From Megaleporinus macrocephalus (taxonomy: Eukaryota > Chordata > Actinopteri > Characiformes > Anostomidae), in contig CM038703.1 of NCBI GenBank assembly GCA_021613375.1, forward strand, positions 17,792,694 to 17,856,693: 64,000 nucleotides of DNA. The letters are read 5' to 3'. The position numbers were made by a program, and so were the translations under genes. Under the pieces are notes generated by a model. It did no database searches, was not told the DNA's origin, and saw only the letters and a program-made list of their open reading frames with translations. How positions within the stretch are numbered: position 1 is the stretch's first letter; each line of letters starts with the position of its first letter. Shown here piece after piece: positions 11,510 through 24,889 of the stretch.

Positions 11510-13550
11510 AATGCAAAAAATATGAGTATATTTCTGATGAGTATATTTAATATAATTCTATGTATATAAATATCATTTAATATAATTAATTCTGATGTGG
11601 TATATTTATATACCACACAGCTAAAAATCAAGCTCTCCCTATGTTGGAAAGAGTGTGTTAGAGCAGGGAAAACACTAAAATGTGCAGATCCAGGATTGGG
11701 AACCACTGCTGTATGTATTACATTTTTTTTTAACTTGTTTAACAGTTTAGCTAAGAGATGTTTTTGGAGAGGTGACCTAGGAAAGGGTGGATCAAGGCAG
11801 ATTATATCCTGAAGCCATGTTGTCAGAGAGCCAGTCATTTATTCAGCCTTTTGTCCTCACCTTTGATTCAGCAGCCCTGATTCTCTTTGTCTGCTATGTC
11901 TGTCCTCACCATTGGAATACTCACTTGGGCAGCTGTATTCATGAGCAGCAGTTACACATCAGGCATATGTACACTTGGACAGCGTGGACGCCCAACGACG
12001 GGGACGAATTGACTGACAGCACAATATGCACACAAAGCGTAGCTCGCACGACATCACATCTCATGGCATTGTGGCATTTGCACTATACAAAAGGATCCCC
12101 AGCCCAATGAGCATCATCCTTTAAAGGACAAAGGTTGCTAAGCAACTTTGGCTTCCCCCCTTTCTTGCTTTGCAGTAGCAGTCACAGTAGTGGAGGCAGC
12201 GTGACTAGGTATTATTGCACCTTTCACATCACAAACTGCAACCCGCACTGCTCTTTAAGCTCTCAATCACATTAGAGCCCTGTTCAACACACACTCCACT
12301 GTCTCTCGTGGCTGCAAAATTAGCCGGAGTAGAGTCTTGCTGGCCCAAATTCAGCTAAAATGGGCCTGATATAAAACAGCCGTGGCGTAGTTATGTAAAT
12401 ATTTGATTCGTTAGGTTCGAAATGGACACAGCAACGCGAAAGGAATCCTGGTGCTCAGCGGGAATGAGGAAATACCAGAACAGAGCAATGCTTCTGTGAA
12501 ATCCAATTAAAGCAGAGTGTGGAATACTATACGAGTAGTGCCGCAGTGAGGAAAAAAACACTCTTCATGCCAATAGCATACTGATCATCAGCTTGTAGAG
12601 CGCAGTAAAAGTCTTTTGCTAATTATGTTGTGACTCCAAAAGAGCTCTGGGCTTTGCAGGGGTGTCCTTTGAAGACGATGGTTAAGTTATGGGCCATATA
12701 TTATCAAGATAATATCTTTTTCTTTTTTTAGTGGGGGCATGCAGGACAATTAACTACGTTTAGCAACCACAGCAATCATATTAGGCCTGTAAAATTGATA
12801 TAAATAGTATCGATTAACAATGCAATTGTAAATTTTTATTCAGTGTTAAATCAGATATTAAAGTCTGTGTAAAGCAGTAATAAATGTGTTCTAATTTATT
12901 ACTCTGCAGAATTATGTTAAATTTGAATGAGCTAGAAAAATAGATTTCAAAGCACTATTTTTACTGCTCTGAAAAACTAGGGGCGTGTCCACTGAAGACA
13001 CTAAAACCACAGTCAGTAGGTTTGCAGTCAAGTGATTCTGATGATGTGTGAAATGAAAGGCAGGATATGAAAAGCAGAATGGATGAGATGGAGGCAAAGC
13101 TGTGCTATGCTAAATTAGACTACATTACGAGAGACTACTATGTTATAGTCTTAGGCACCTAAGTTCATTGTTTAAAAGTCTTTATCACAACAATAAGTGT
13201 ATTTTTACCAGTAGAACACCAGATATCATCAGAACAGAAGTAAAAAAGTATAAATATAATACAAAGTGCGCCAGTTTGAAGAACATTGTTTAGTTCGAGA
13301 TGTCTCCTAGACATTGTATGAATTTATTCAACTCCTTCACCAGCAATCTTGCTTTAGCTTAATTAAGTACTGAGTGGTCAAAGCAGGTATTAGATGATAA
13401 CTGCTAATAATACTGGGCTCCCACAAAGCTTGGGAGAAGTTAATTAAACACACTGAAACTGTAAGACCACTATGTGCTTTATTAATGTTATTTGAACATT
13501 AGAAAAAAATGACTTTTCAAATAAAATGTTGTCAAGTGCCTAAAACTTTT
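11510..13550. other. Gene-free stretch with an RFX-like dyad
   Basis: No gene is supportable. The block 12100-12560 is less AT-rich, lacks obvious repeats and contains the dyad at 12134-12146. It is the kind of segment that might be conserved non-coding DNA, but conservation cannot be seen from one sequence. Confidence 0.5.
12134..12146. promoter_or_regulatory. RFX X-box-like dyad
   Basis: GTTGC-TAA-GCAAC is the second perfect dyad of this form in the window. The flanks (CAAAG before, TTTGG after) differ from those at 3821 and 40885, so the three are not copies of one repeat. Confidence 0.4.
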
Positions 13551-13555
13551 GCACA

Positions 13556-13990
13556 CTACTGTATATACAGAAAATCACAACATATGTTGGATGTGATTTT
13601 TATGTTATGATGAGACGTTTTCGACTGAAAGATGTATCTGATATCGAGGCAGTAGCGGTAAACAGCTATAGATTGTCCCCTGTAATCAAGAAAACAAATT
13701 AAAGTATACATAAAGGTCAACATTTTTGTTAGGAGTTTGGTTGACCTTGGTTCCAAGGTCACAGTGACAGTAGATTCTCTAGATTTTAAATCTGTCAGCA
13801 GTGTGCACCCACAAAAATAAAAAACAATATTCTAATATTTAAAAAACAATATTCTACTCCTCATCACTGCACAGCACTGAAGTCAGTATCTCACCCTAAA
13901 TGGTGCAGCATTTATATTCTTGGCATCTTCTGGACCCTTTAAGGTGAAACTGGAAAACTGGTGAATAAAAAGCTGCTGGAGGAGCAAAAT
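13556..13990. repeat. Interspersed repeat family R2, copy 3
   Basis: AAAATCACAACATATGTTGG followed by ATGTGAT at 13569 is the reverse complement of the block AGGATCACATCTAACAT...TGTGATTTT of the 10.45-kb copy. The CTTGGTTCCAAGG palindrome at about 13745 matches those at 2086 and 10351. After 13905 come CACCCTAAATGGTGCAGCA and, about 35 bases on, CTTTAAGGTGAAACTGGAAA, the central hairpin seen in other copies. Confidence 0.65.
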
Positions 13991-14044
13991 ATTGCATTTT
14001 TCACAGTTCATCTTGATTATGACTCCTTTCTAATAACTTTATTT

Positions 14045-14860
14045 AGACAAGGCAAGCTTATTTATGTAGCACCTTTTGGACACTCCTGTACTTCAAAATG
14101 CTTTGCAAGTGAGAAAAAAAAAATAATATAAAGTAAAATGTAAAAATATGGTTATACCAGTAGATATACAAGAGAAGAGTGTTTAGATTGAAAAGTTAAT
14201 TTAAGGTAAAATTAAATTAGGATAATAAAGTGCTGTTACAAGACAGAAGTGCAGTGGTGTTTAAAACTGAGCTAAAAGCTACTCGAATAGAAACGTTTTA
14301 AGTACAATTTTTGAAGTGTTTGAGTGTTGGGTCTTTTCTAATTGTAGATAAACATGGTTTCGTTTTAACCTTTTGCTGACTAGTTCCTAATGATCTGAGA
14401 GTTCTCTTCAGCTCATGTCTCTAGAACATAAAATAAATATGCTTGTCCTACACCATATAGCGATTAGTAGATCAGTTATAGTACCTAAAACTCTATTCTT
14501 TAACATAGCGGTAGCCAGTGGAATGATTTAATGTGATTCCATTCTTTTACTTCTAGTGAGAACTCCAGCAGCCGCATTGCGGTGCTAAGACATCGTATAG
14601 TCTTGTAGGATTTGGCCAAGAGGAAGTGTGAATTAAAGAGCGGCTCAAGAATCAAACCTTGGGGGACACCACAGGTCACTGGCAGTCTTTCAGGAACATT
14701 ATCTTCAATTTCGTAGTTCCTTCCTCGGAGGTATGAACTGAGTTGCTGAGAATCCAACCCAGTTCTTAAGTTTATCTAGGAGAATTTTATAGTCAGTGGT
14801 ATCAGAAACATCACTTAGATCAAGCAGCAGTAGAACAAATCTTTTTTTATTGTTATAGAT
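14045..14860 (-). mobile_element. LINE reverse-transcriptase fossil with repeat tail
   Basis: On the - strand, 14855-14775 reads LLLLDLSD.SDTTDYKILL, close to the RT block of L2/CR1-type LINEs where (A)AFDTVDHxILL is usual. After a frameshift near 14750 it continues SSYLRGR, then VTCGVPQG, the conserved turn between RT blocks, then diverges and reaches SFHWLPL, reminiscent of the (S)LHWLPV block near the C-terminus. The YADD catalytic block is missing, so there is an internal deletion and the copy is dead. The lower-coordinate part (14045-14110, GGCAAGCTTATTTATGTAGC) resembles a very common teleost repeat end. The exact clade is uncertain. Confidence 0.6.
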
Positions 14861-14869
14861 AGTTGATGC

Positions 14870-16850
14870 TCTATAGCACATTCTGTTTGTTGCGATGTGA
14901 AAATATGATTGCTTAAATTACTGCAAACAGCTCAAATAACTGCGATTAGGTAGTAATTGTGCCAGGCTTTACTTTAAAAGCCAGTTTGGGTAAACGCTCT
15001 GAGAGCCTAACAAACATCTACTGCAACTGCTTTCTGTCTACTGTAGAAGGTGCTGTCAATCAGAAACTGATGAGCAAGCTATGCCACTATAATAGAAAAC
15101 AGTATACAGCAGGTTGCTCCAAACAATGTGTCCTACATTACGGCAGACTGTATCAACAAATGGAATGAATGTTAATAATTGTAAAAACATTGTACTGAGA
15201 TCATAAACAGAGGCAATTGTGTCATGCAGATCTATGAGTGATGGTGGATACCATAAGTGTTTGTTGCAAGGACCTGTCAAAACACTTCACAGATACAATG
15301 CAGTAGGACACAAGCTGCCATACTCCGCAAAAGGTGAATAGCGCAGGTCCCATCCATAGCAGGCCCGAGTGGAATGTCTTGTTTACATGAAGACATGCGT
15401 GCGTTCTCACCGTTCAGGATCACGTGTGCTTTCCGTTTCTGCTCTGGCCAGACATCATTCTGTCTGCAAATTCTTCAGCCTCAGACAGTTCAGGAAAACA
15501 GAGCCGCTTAATAAAGCTTATGATATCACTCTTACATCCAGTGGACCAGAGAAGACACTACACATGTACACTGACAGAAAGCTGACAGGCTATTCCAGCT
15601 CTGCATTTTATATACTATAATATTGCGGGAGGTAATCCTTCTCTTTTACTTTGATATTATTGCAACCTCTCTCCTTATCCAATGGGAAGGACTAAATTGG
15701 CCAGGCTTTGACTGCCTGTCATGCCGAATGGAAGCCTCACTCGGGCATGAGTCCCACACTCTAGGGCAGTCTACTGAGTCAACAGCTGACACAAGCACAG
15801 GACCAGATGCCTGCCTGGCTTTGCCAATGGAGCAGATGCAATAAGTACAGATGATCGTTGTCACGGCTCTGGTGCCTCAGACACTGACCTCAAACAGAAA
15901 ATGTTTTTTTTTTTTGAGGCTGCTGATTCTGTTGCTTCGCATCCTGTAGATTTTTGGGCTAAAAATGAATTGCAAGTTTTTTGTCACACTGCAATATGTT
16001 TGCACACGGAAGATGATGTAAACCGATGTACTCTTACTGACCGACCAAAACGTTCTTTGATCAGCTCTTTTGATAAATATTTTGAAACATGTTTACACGA
16101 ATCTTGGAATCTTGTTTGTGTGCTCTTCGCTTCCATCACTGCCAGTTTCATGCAACCACCATCTCATGAGTGAACACCCAATCATCTCACAGGAACTATA
16201 TGTCATCATTATGTTATTGCTGTGTTGTTGCATCACTCTGAGGGAGTTGTACTCTCTAACAGCGTGGAGTACGAAAGTGTGTCGCAAATTCAGTTTCGAG
16301 CAAATCCAGTGGTCACATCCAGTGTCCAGGCCTTTGGGTCACGCTACACAAGCCAACAGGAACCCCAGATGAAAGTGTCCCCAGGCCTTCAGTTCACACA
16401 GAGCACCATGATGTTAATTTCCTCCACACGGACATGCCTTTCACTAGCAGCAAGGAAAATGGGGCAAGCAGCCATACAAATTGACACACTCACACACTCA
16501 GCCTTTGTTTACCCAGAGTGAAGTGGAAGTCCAGTCTTATTACCATGGCGTCCCCTGCCTCAATTCTGACACCTCTGATGGCCTGTTGTTAAAATGTTGA
16601 CCCACTTACTGGAGTCTGGAGTTATTGGAGCCCTTTTTTTCAGAATGCACCACCAGCTCTGGACATATATGGGCACGTTTCTCAGCATGCTTTTGGCAAT
16701 TCAGGCGATTTTTGATGGTTCCGCTTCTCGATTTGGTTCACAGTTTTTCTTCTCTTTTATCTATTTCCTTTTTTTAGTAACAATTTATTGACAAATCCTC
16801 GTAGTGTTGAGTTCTCACAAAATGTGGATTGACAGAAATACCATTTTTTT
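14870..16850. other. Gene-free stretch
   Basis: Several open frames of 60-100 codons overlap here, but none matches a family I know, and none is bounded by good splice or start signals. A (T)10 run at 15904 and a degenerate poly-T near 16627 are the only simple repeats. I see no gene. Confidence 0.55.
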
Positions 16851-16859
16851 TCTGATCTT

Positions 16860-17815
16860 ATCACGCCCTTTGAAGTTGCCATAAAATGCATTAACTCAGT
16901 GTTCTAAACTGTGCTGTCATGTCTACATAGAAGATATTTGTTTTACTCACCCATCTGCAGCCCTATCAGAATGAAATAATATATTTTCCCTTGTTCGTTG
17001 AGTTCATGAATAATTTGATGAGCTCTGCTCTGATTTGCTGGTTTACAGTGAGACACTGCAATGGACACTGATGCAAGATGTCAAAACATAAACAGGCAGG
17101 AAAATAAAATGTACCTCTGTTTAAATAAGCTAGGATCCCATTCTATTTACTTTGCTATGCTAGTTACTTGGAGCCTATATTGGCCTATATTAGCTACTTG
17201 TCTTTGATCTCAACAACAATATATAGTAAATTAAAGCTGTTCTTCACTACGAAACATTCAGTTTTAGATGATCTGCTTCAACCGTCAAAACATGGATCTG
17301 CTCCTCTTTTCAGTCTTCTTAGTGTCGGATGTTCAACGTATGAGAAGCTGTAGTGAACTGTTGCAGTTTTTTAATTCCACCTTATGTGGTGCTGTACAAG
17401 CTGTAGCATTTAAGGTGGAATTGAACATTTACTTTAAAATCTGGTAAATAAGAAGCCAAGTTCAGCTTTGTTGATGTACATCTATAAACATCTTTGTTTG
17501 ACAGTTCAGCTCCTCGGAAAGGGAATGAAAAGTCTGGCATTCCCTTCACAGCCTGGAACGACGCATTTCTCCACATAGTCCACCATTTTCACTGCTGTTA
17601 CTCTGTTGTAGTTGTTTTGCTGAGTTAGACTGTGAGCTGGTAAATGTGAATTTTGGAGGCATAAATATTAAATATTTATCTTTTGCAAATGTGGGGTTTG
17701 TAATTGAAGGAGGAGACAACAATGCTTGAGGTTCACGGTATTTACATACACACATAGTTCTATGTACCAAACTCTCCTTATTCAACTATGCCACTCTCAC
17801 CCTCTTATTATGTTA
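16860..17815 (+). repeat. Interspersed repeat family R1, longest copy
   Basis: It aligns in order with 62430-63085. Shared blocks are ATGTCTACATAGAAG, then TCATGAATAATTTGATGAGC with CTCTGCT, then TTTACAGTGAG.CACTGCAAT, then ATTTCTCCACATAGTCCACC, then GGAGGAGRCRACARTG with GAGGTYCACTGTAT-like sequence, then CTCTCCTTATTYAACTATG. A perfect 12-base hairpin sits inside: AATTCCACCTTA at 17373-17384 and TAAGGTGGAATT at 17411-17422. The element is non-coding and likely a non-autonomous transposon. Confidence 0.75.
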
Positions 17816-17819
17816 CAAG

Positions 17820-20630
17820 TCAATTTAGATCCATTTCCACTTTGAGTTGTCTGAAATGCTGGTTGGCCTTTCTGACCCAAATGTTTATTAAATAGTTGTT
17901 TAAATAGTATATACCATATATTCTCATATTTTATCTATCTGAATCTCCTGAGAATTTCTAGTAACGTTTTACTGTTTTGACTTGACATGTCTTTATATTC
18001 TGCTGGTCGATTTGATTTATAACATTATAATTTTTTTTAAAAAACATAATAGAAGGGTTAAATACAGTGTTCCATTCTATGGCATCTTTATGTTCTGTTT
18101 ATCTCATGGTCGTTTGGATTGTCTTTTTAAATGATTTTTAACTGTTTTGGAAAATCCTATTCCCCTTCCTAATGCGGGGGGATTGTCTCCTATCTCATTC
18201 CTGCAGAAATATCTCTTGAAAAATAAATACTGCTAACGCCATAAAGATGGTCTCTGACTTTTGCACAGTACTGTATCTCCACAGTCAAAAATGGGCTCCA
18301 CTGTAATGGCTTTTCCACTGTCGCATTGGAAGATTCTATCCGGCTGATGCCGGATCCTGTCAGTTGTCTGGGAAATCCTTCTGATCTCTCTGCACACTGC
18401 ACTCATGCATTGGAAAAGGAGTATGCGTGATTTGTGAGACTGAGGGTCCACAGCATAAATCACTGCTTCTCTTTGTCAGAATATGAAGTGAGCTGTGAAT
18501 CATCTCATAAAGTGGATAAAGGCAGGGCGGCGCAGTCCTTCCCCGTCACACATGCCCCAGACATTTAAAAGATGCCAAACAGTCATTACTCACGCAAGGC
18601 AGGTAGGCTAAAGGCTGCTGATCGGGCTTATTGCTCGCTCAGTACCCAGAACTATGAAGGATTCCTTGCATCCCTCTAAACATGCAGTGTCATATTAGAC
18701 ATAGTATTCATGCACAATGGCGGACAGAAGGATTAAGCAACATTAATGGCCTTAAGGATTAATTCCAGAACTGTTTCTCTCTTATTCGAATTGTTTCCGG
18801 ACACATTAATAACCTACAGAGTAGCTAGGCTAAATGACCCATCACTACTGTTGAGATTACTCTTCGGATGTCAGGAAGCTTAACGTCCTGTGATTAACAT
18901 GCAGAATAATCCCGGATTCTTACTTTGTGAGTGCCTGTATGGTACAGAGCTTTTTACCATGCATGTCCCTTCACTTTACTGCTGTTGTGTGTTTTATATC
19001 CATGTGTAATAACAGAGCTTTCTAATGGTCCGGAAGAAGATCTTAAAGCCATGGATTACTGGGTAGCACAATCTCAGATTTACTATGTAATCGCCATTAG
19101 ATCCATTTACTGTGTAACAACAATCTGGCCCAGGCAGTATGATATGCTGTGGCCGATGGTATGGTTAACTCGTATGCCCCTCAGAAGCTTAGCTTTCCCC
19201 CCATAAATGGATTCTTATTATGAAGTCTATTGTTTGCATTACTCGCCGTTTGTTAATATTCATAATCTGGTCCTTCAGACCATTTTATTTTACCAAAATT
19301 GAGCTGAACTCATCACAGAGTACCTGTTAGAAGCTTCAATATCTGGAATCTTCTAGAACATTTGAACAATCTACCTCTGAATTGTTAGTGCTGTGGTTCT
19401 GAGCTAGCCTGTGTTTATTGAAAATGCTGCAATAAAACTTTTCTATTATTACAAATAATTTTAGTTGAATTTAGTTTAATTATCCTGTGTTCTTTTTGTT
19501 TCAGTACAGGCCCTAGTTGATATAGTTTTAGTTATATATATATATATTGAACTAAAGAAGTGTTTTTTTAGTAAAGGCAATGGTTATATATAAAATTGTG
19601 AGGACACAGAAACTTTTGAATGCATACCATTTTCCTTGCATTGTTAAATTGTCCTTTTTGGCACTACATATAACTACAAAAATACTTACAATGAGTAAGT
19701 ATGATATCTTTTTTTTAGTACTGTAGCATCCCGCTATTGGCTTGTGTGACCATGGAAGCGTGGGAGATGTGGCGATACACACACAGAGGCTCTTGACCAA
19801 GTCTTGGCACTAGGACAGACTAAAACTGTGAATAAGTTGCTGTTGTTGGTATGAGATGCATCTGTATGATGCGTGTACTATATTGTGCTTTGTTGTGCCA
19901 GATGCAGGGTAGTGGTGTGGGTGTGAGAGTTCACCATGAACTTGAAATGTGTGGATATTGATGACCTGCCCCGCTATCTTGGCTTCTCAGTAAAGCTAAA
20001 TAAATCCTGTACCATTCAGTAAAAGAGCATTTGCTCAAATCGCCGTCTCCCATATGTTAATATATGTTGCTGTCTTCATTACACTTTCCGTTGTTTTCTG
20101 TAGACTTGCAATCTGGGGGGATATTTTTACACACCCAGTTTAATATTACAAATTGCATTTGCCACAATCCAAGTAATCCCAAACACAGTCAGTGATGTTG
20201 AGGTCTGTACTCTGAGGTGCTCAGTCGATTGTTCTTCTTTGCTTGATTTCTTCCTATTTTCTCTTCTCAGTTTCTTTGCAGCTACAAATCATTTCAGACC
20301 CACCTCAAAGTGGATGAATGGACAGAAATTCCTGATTTTTTCTACTTATTTTTCTTTACCTTTCCCTTCTGTTTGCAAGTTGAATGTCTGATATCTAATG
20401 TCCTCAGATATATTTCTAGAAAAAATGAATAACTTGCATTACATGCCCCCTTTCACTGGAAATTAAACAAATAGAGGATCTCTAAAAAGTACTGCAAAGA
20501 TTTGATTCAGTTTTGTTATGTTTTGACCTTCGTTTGTCATCTGCTGTTTTTCATGATCTTGTAATGTTCTGTAAACATAAGGCATACCATACCTTATGTC
20601 AACTAAAGTAATGTGTAAGCACATCCTACC
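17820..20630. other. Gene-free stretch
   Basis: No supportable gene. A short AT run lies at 19534-19549. The phrase ACTTTTGCACAGTACTGTAT near 18256 is a common teleost repeat word and suggests a transposon scrap. 18500-18920 looks like unique sequence of moderate GC. Confidence 0.5.
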
Positions 20631-20639
20631 AACACCTGC

Positions 20640-21450
20640 AGAGGTCTCAGTCTCCGGAGTACTAGGTATCTCTGGACACACACACACCACACCCCTCATG
20701 CACGCGCTTACACACTACTCATCACACACACCTGCCATTCATCACAGTACACGGTGGTAGCTCATTAACAGAGTCCTTATTGTCTCTCTGGATCGTAACA
20801 CCCGTACTCACCTTACCTCTGCCAACCTTCGAAGCCAGCGTCTAGCGGGCTTCCTATTTGTCTAGTAACGCCATCTCTCCATAGCGGGGGCCTGCCGTCT
20901 TCCCTGGCGTACTCAAGGTCTCTGGACTCGCCGGCCCACCTGACCATCAATCTATCGCCGTCTGAGCTCACTCCTGCCATCTATAATGCAGTGAGGTTTG
21001 TTTGGCCTTCAGACTTCCTGTTTGTGTTAGTGTCTTGCAACGAGCTTCCCCCCGGCATCTACCGGTCCTCAGTTGACTTTGAACTTAGTGATTAACTGAA
21101 CTGTGTTCTTACGCTCTCCCTGGGAATGGAGAGAGAGGTTAACCCCCGCAGGGATCCTCTTCTGGCATGTTCCGGAGCGACGCAAAGGAATAACCCTTTT
21201 TTGTTGAACTGTCCAGACAGGACCTAGATCCTCCTATAATTCCCAGCGCTCGAGGGGCCTTATCACCTTCCATCAGCGGCTGCACTGGTACCATCTAACC
21301 CATCTGCTCCAGCAGCCGCCCCCTAAGGCTGCCCCGAACTCCAGCCCACCTGGTCTCTCGGGATCTCCTCGCCTGGCTGCCTGGTTCTGTGCCTTATTTC
21401 ACATCTTCTTTTCTGTTGTGTTAATAAAGCCTTGCGTATGAATCGAAATA
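20640..21450 (+). mobile_element. GC-rich retroelement-like block ending at AATAAA
   Basis: A sharply bounded block richer in C and CpG than both sides runs to a TTAATAAAGCCTTGCGTATG end, with AATAAA at 21423-21428. The composition, CCGCCCC-rich stretch, pyrimidine-rich run before the polyadenylation signal and abrupt return to AT-rich DNA resemble the LTR or untranslated end of a fish retroelement. No reading frame with a retroelement domain is visible and no terminal duplication was found, so the class is uncertain. Confidence 0.35.
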
Positions 21451-21454
21451 ACCT

Positions 21455-23495
21455 GCCTAAGTTTAATGATTTGTTACATAATGTAGTAATGCCCTTACCT
21501 GATTCCTTCACCCCACAATGCCACAATCTAGTATAAGCAATTTGTATTTCATTTCTCATCATAGAAAAATACATATCTCTGCCTTATTTTAGTTTGTTTA
21601 GCTCTAGCATACTTTCCTTTTAGTTCCAGTGGCCTTGGTGATTAATTAAAGGTCAGTTTATGTTTGCTGCAGGAGAGGCCAATTCGAGATTCAATTAGGG
21701 TAAGAGTTGGCGACGTGTCTGAGGACCATGACTGGAATCCTGATTTGCAAGTCTGAAATTGGAGTTTACATTAAGGCCATTTTAATTTCAAGAAAAACAT
21801 ACCTCAAGGGCTGGCGAATACGTCATCCTCTTTCTTGATCTGCAGCGATATTTATGTGGCAATCCTGAAACCTGAGATTAGCTCTCCAGTCCAAGGTCAG
21901 TAACATATTTCTACCGTCCACGTTTTTCCTATTTTGCTCTCTCCTCTTTGATGTATTCTTGCCACATTTGGTGCTGTTAGCTGTGGATGTGTTTGGAGCT
22001 GACAGCAGACCCAGAGCACGTGTAACCTTTCGCTCTGTCTGACATTAGGCAAGCGTGAATTGAGTTTGACCCTCTCCTGCCATAGCTTTGCAGTCACGTC
22101 ATCAGTCGGCAGCAGTGATGTGGGAGCATGTGCAGCACAGCTTCTGACCAACCCCATGTTGCGGTGATTGATTTAGGTGTCTGCTATCAAAAGATGGCAG
22201 CTTTTGATGCAGTTCTGTCATAAGTAGACGAGATAGTTTGTGTATAATACAGCTCCTCTGCTGCTTATCGTTTTCCAACAGCTTCTCGGGTGCACTAAGA
22301 GGAGATTCACTGTTCTCCCAGAGCCAAACTATCGCAGATGTGCTTTACGAGGTGTATAAAATTGCCTCTGCAGTGAAACATTTAGCCTTTGCCCTTCTAA
22401 CACTTTGAGCCAAACATGAGGGATTTTATTAACGATGTGCAGCAAGTGGTTTCTTATGGCTTCAGATTAAAACTTGTCTACCTCAAGCAACACATTCATC
22501 AGTGCACAAATGAGAGAACTGTACTGCATGTGCTGTGGTCTCCAGGTTAGCTGACAAGAGTTTCCTTGTGGTCAAGACATTAAATGCAATCCAAGAGTGA
22601 ATTGTTAAAAGGTGAGGGATAAGTCAGTTTTATACGTTTGAATAATGACAACTAGCAATAGCAGAGAGGTGGCACTTTGGCAAATGGAAATACTTTACAG
22701 AATAATTAAATATATACGACATATTAATGTCAACAGTTTTGCCGCTACATTATATTGGCTTCAAGCTTTTCATTATGCAATGCTAATTTGTCTAGGAAAA
22801 AAATCATTTTTAGGAAGGCTGGTGCGATGGGCAATTCGCGTGTTATGGATTAAGTGGCTATTTTAATTATATCCACACATGGCTGAGTGGGACTGGAGCT
22901 CAGCGGGTGAACCTCCGCCGAAGTCTCTAACCTTACTTATTATTCTATGCAGTTGGGCAAGCCTCTGAGAGGCAGTTTTCCTCTGCTTGTTAAGGATTCT
23001 GTGAAGGCTGTTCTCATTAGCGGCCAGTGTTTTTTTTCTTTTTTCTCCAAATGTTTCTGCCATTTCACTCAATGCTTACAGCAGACTGAACTTTCTTGCT
23101 GTTCACAGCATTGCATCTTTGCTAATGATGACATTGTGTTCAATATATTGGCTGAATCTTTTGGAACAGTGTGCTCAAGACAATCGATGGATCAAAACAA
23201 AAGCTTTTTGAAATCCTTTATCTGACTCACCCGACATACATATTTCGTTTTGAAGAACTCAGTGTTCAGCCACAGTGTCTATCAAGCAGACTTTTGATAG
23301 ATCCTCTAGAGGAGTCACATCAATTCTCCGCCGCTACTTTGCTCCATGCGTTGCTGTGTGCTGAGCCAGGTTAGGGAAATGGGCCATGCTGTTTGCGCTG
23401 TTGAGGCTGGCCAACGGTCACTCAGGTGTGAAGGTAGGAGAAGCCGGCAGTTGCAGCCCAATCCTCAGGTCAGAGAAAACCATTAGCTCTGTCAG
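21455..23495. other. Gene-free stretch, possible conserved non-coding blocks
   Basis: No exon is supportable. Around 21640-21800, 22010-22130 and 22290-22410 the sequence is of higher complexity and free of recognisable repeats. These are reasonable candidates to test for conservation, but nothing in one sequence proves function. Confidence 0.45.
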
Positions 23496-23499
23496 ACCT

Positions 23500-24120
23500 A
23501 ATACATTGTAGTGTTCTGCTGTAGTAGCTGTTGCAGTGTGTTGTTATGTGTTATTGTGGGGACCTGTGGGAAGATGGGATTTGTATGTCTATCATAGTAA
23601 ACTTGTATGGATGTTGGTGACCTGCCGGGCTTCGCCCTGTGCTCTGTAACAGTCAGTGGCGGTCCTCCCATGCTGCAGTGTTCAATAAAAGACCTTTCAC
23701 TTAAAGGACTCTGTTTTCAGCATCTTACTATGCACCAGTGTCATAGTGGTGTCAGAAGTGGTCTAGCGGACTGGAGAGGAATGGTGCTTCCATAGAGGAG
23801 AGGACTGAGGTTTGCAGAACAAGAAGCAGTTTGGTGAGGGCGTGCAGCGAGGGCTGCGGAGGAAACTCATCCTGAGTCCGACTTGAGCACTGTGAAAGAG
23901 GTGGCAGCAAGGATGCCTGGCTAGCCATGTGGACCTGCTGGCGGAGCAGCATGGCAGCCAGGTAGTGTTGACCGTGGCCCTCCAACAATGCTTCGAGCAG
24001 ATGGCGGCAATGTTGTTGGCCGAAGGCGAAAGTCAGGGCTCCAGTGTATAAAGCACAACCCTTGGGAAGGGAGGTCACTGTGCTCAGTCTCTCTACTTCA
24101 GTGCCCAAGGGAGCTATTTT
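23500..24120 (+). mobile_element. Gypsy-like LTR fragment with primer-binding-site-like motif
   Basis: AATAAA at 23684-23689 is followed about 55 bases later by a possible LTR end (CA at 23742-23743) and, after TAG, by TGGTGTCAGAAGTGG at 23747-23761. The word TGGTGTCAGAAGTGG is the usual primer-binding-site start of many vertebrate Gypsy (Metaviridae-type) retrotransposons. The following 350 bases give a broken frame with LLAEQHGSQ and QCFEQMAAMLLAE-like peptides that could be a gag remnant. No protease, RT or integrase is present and no second LTR was seen, so this is a truncated 5' end. The left LTR border is a guess. Confidence 0.5.
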
Positions 24121-24796
24121 TGTTTACAAAGACAGCTAATCTTTGTAAGGGGTAAATGCAGTATTCTGCTTCTGGATCACACAGTGCTGAGAATGGTCCA
24201 CCACTCAAATAATACCTGCTCTGTGGTGGTCCTGTGGGGGCCCTGACATTGAAGAACAGAGTGAAATGGGGCTAACCAAGTATACAGAATAACCGATGGA
24301 CTACAGTCAGTAACTGTAGAACTACCAAGTGCTCCTATGTGGTAAGTAGAGCATGCAAAATTGTCAGTATGTGTAGATACAAGGAGGTTCTTTTATTGTT
24401 ATGGCCAATGGGTGTATGAGAAAATAACTAAATGTTACTTTACATTCAGATGAACGTCGACACTGAAATCATGTCTGTCTTGGCAACAGATATTTAGACT
24501 AACTGACTGATTGACTGAGTAATATTTTAAACTGATATTCATGCTGTTATTTTTAGGCTGCTGCACTAAAATCACCACATTTCATTCACTTTACTGGATA
24601 TGTAACACTGTACAAGTTAGCTGGTTATTAAATTTTTCCATAGTGCCAATCGAGGTTCATATATTTCATAAATATAATGATACATCATTATTAACATCAG
24701 CATGGGCAGATATGTAAACTAAAAATAATATTACCAATGGTACCACAGTACCCATAGTGATGCATTCCTATTTTACATAGTGTTATACTGACAACT

Positions 24797-24804
24797 TATA
24801 TATA

Positions 24805-24884
<80 letters not shown>
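24797..24884. repeat. Compound (TA)n(GA)n microsatellite
   Basis: About 55 bases of TA repeats run directly into about 33 bases of GA repeats. Confidence 0.97.
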
Positions 24885-24886
<2 letters not shown>

Positions 24887-24889
24887 TTT

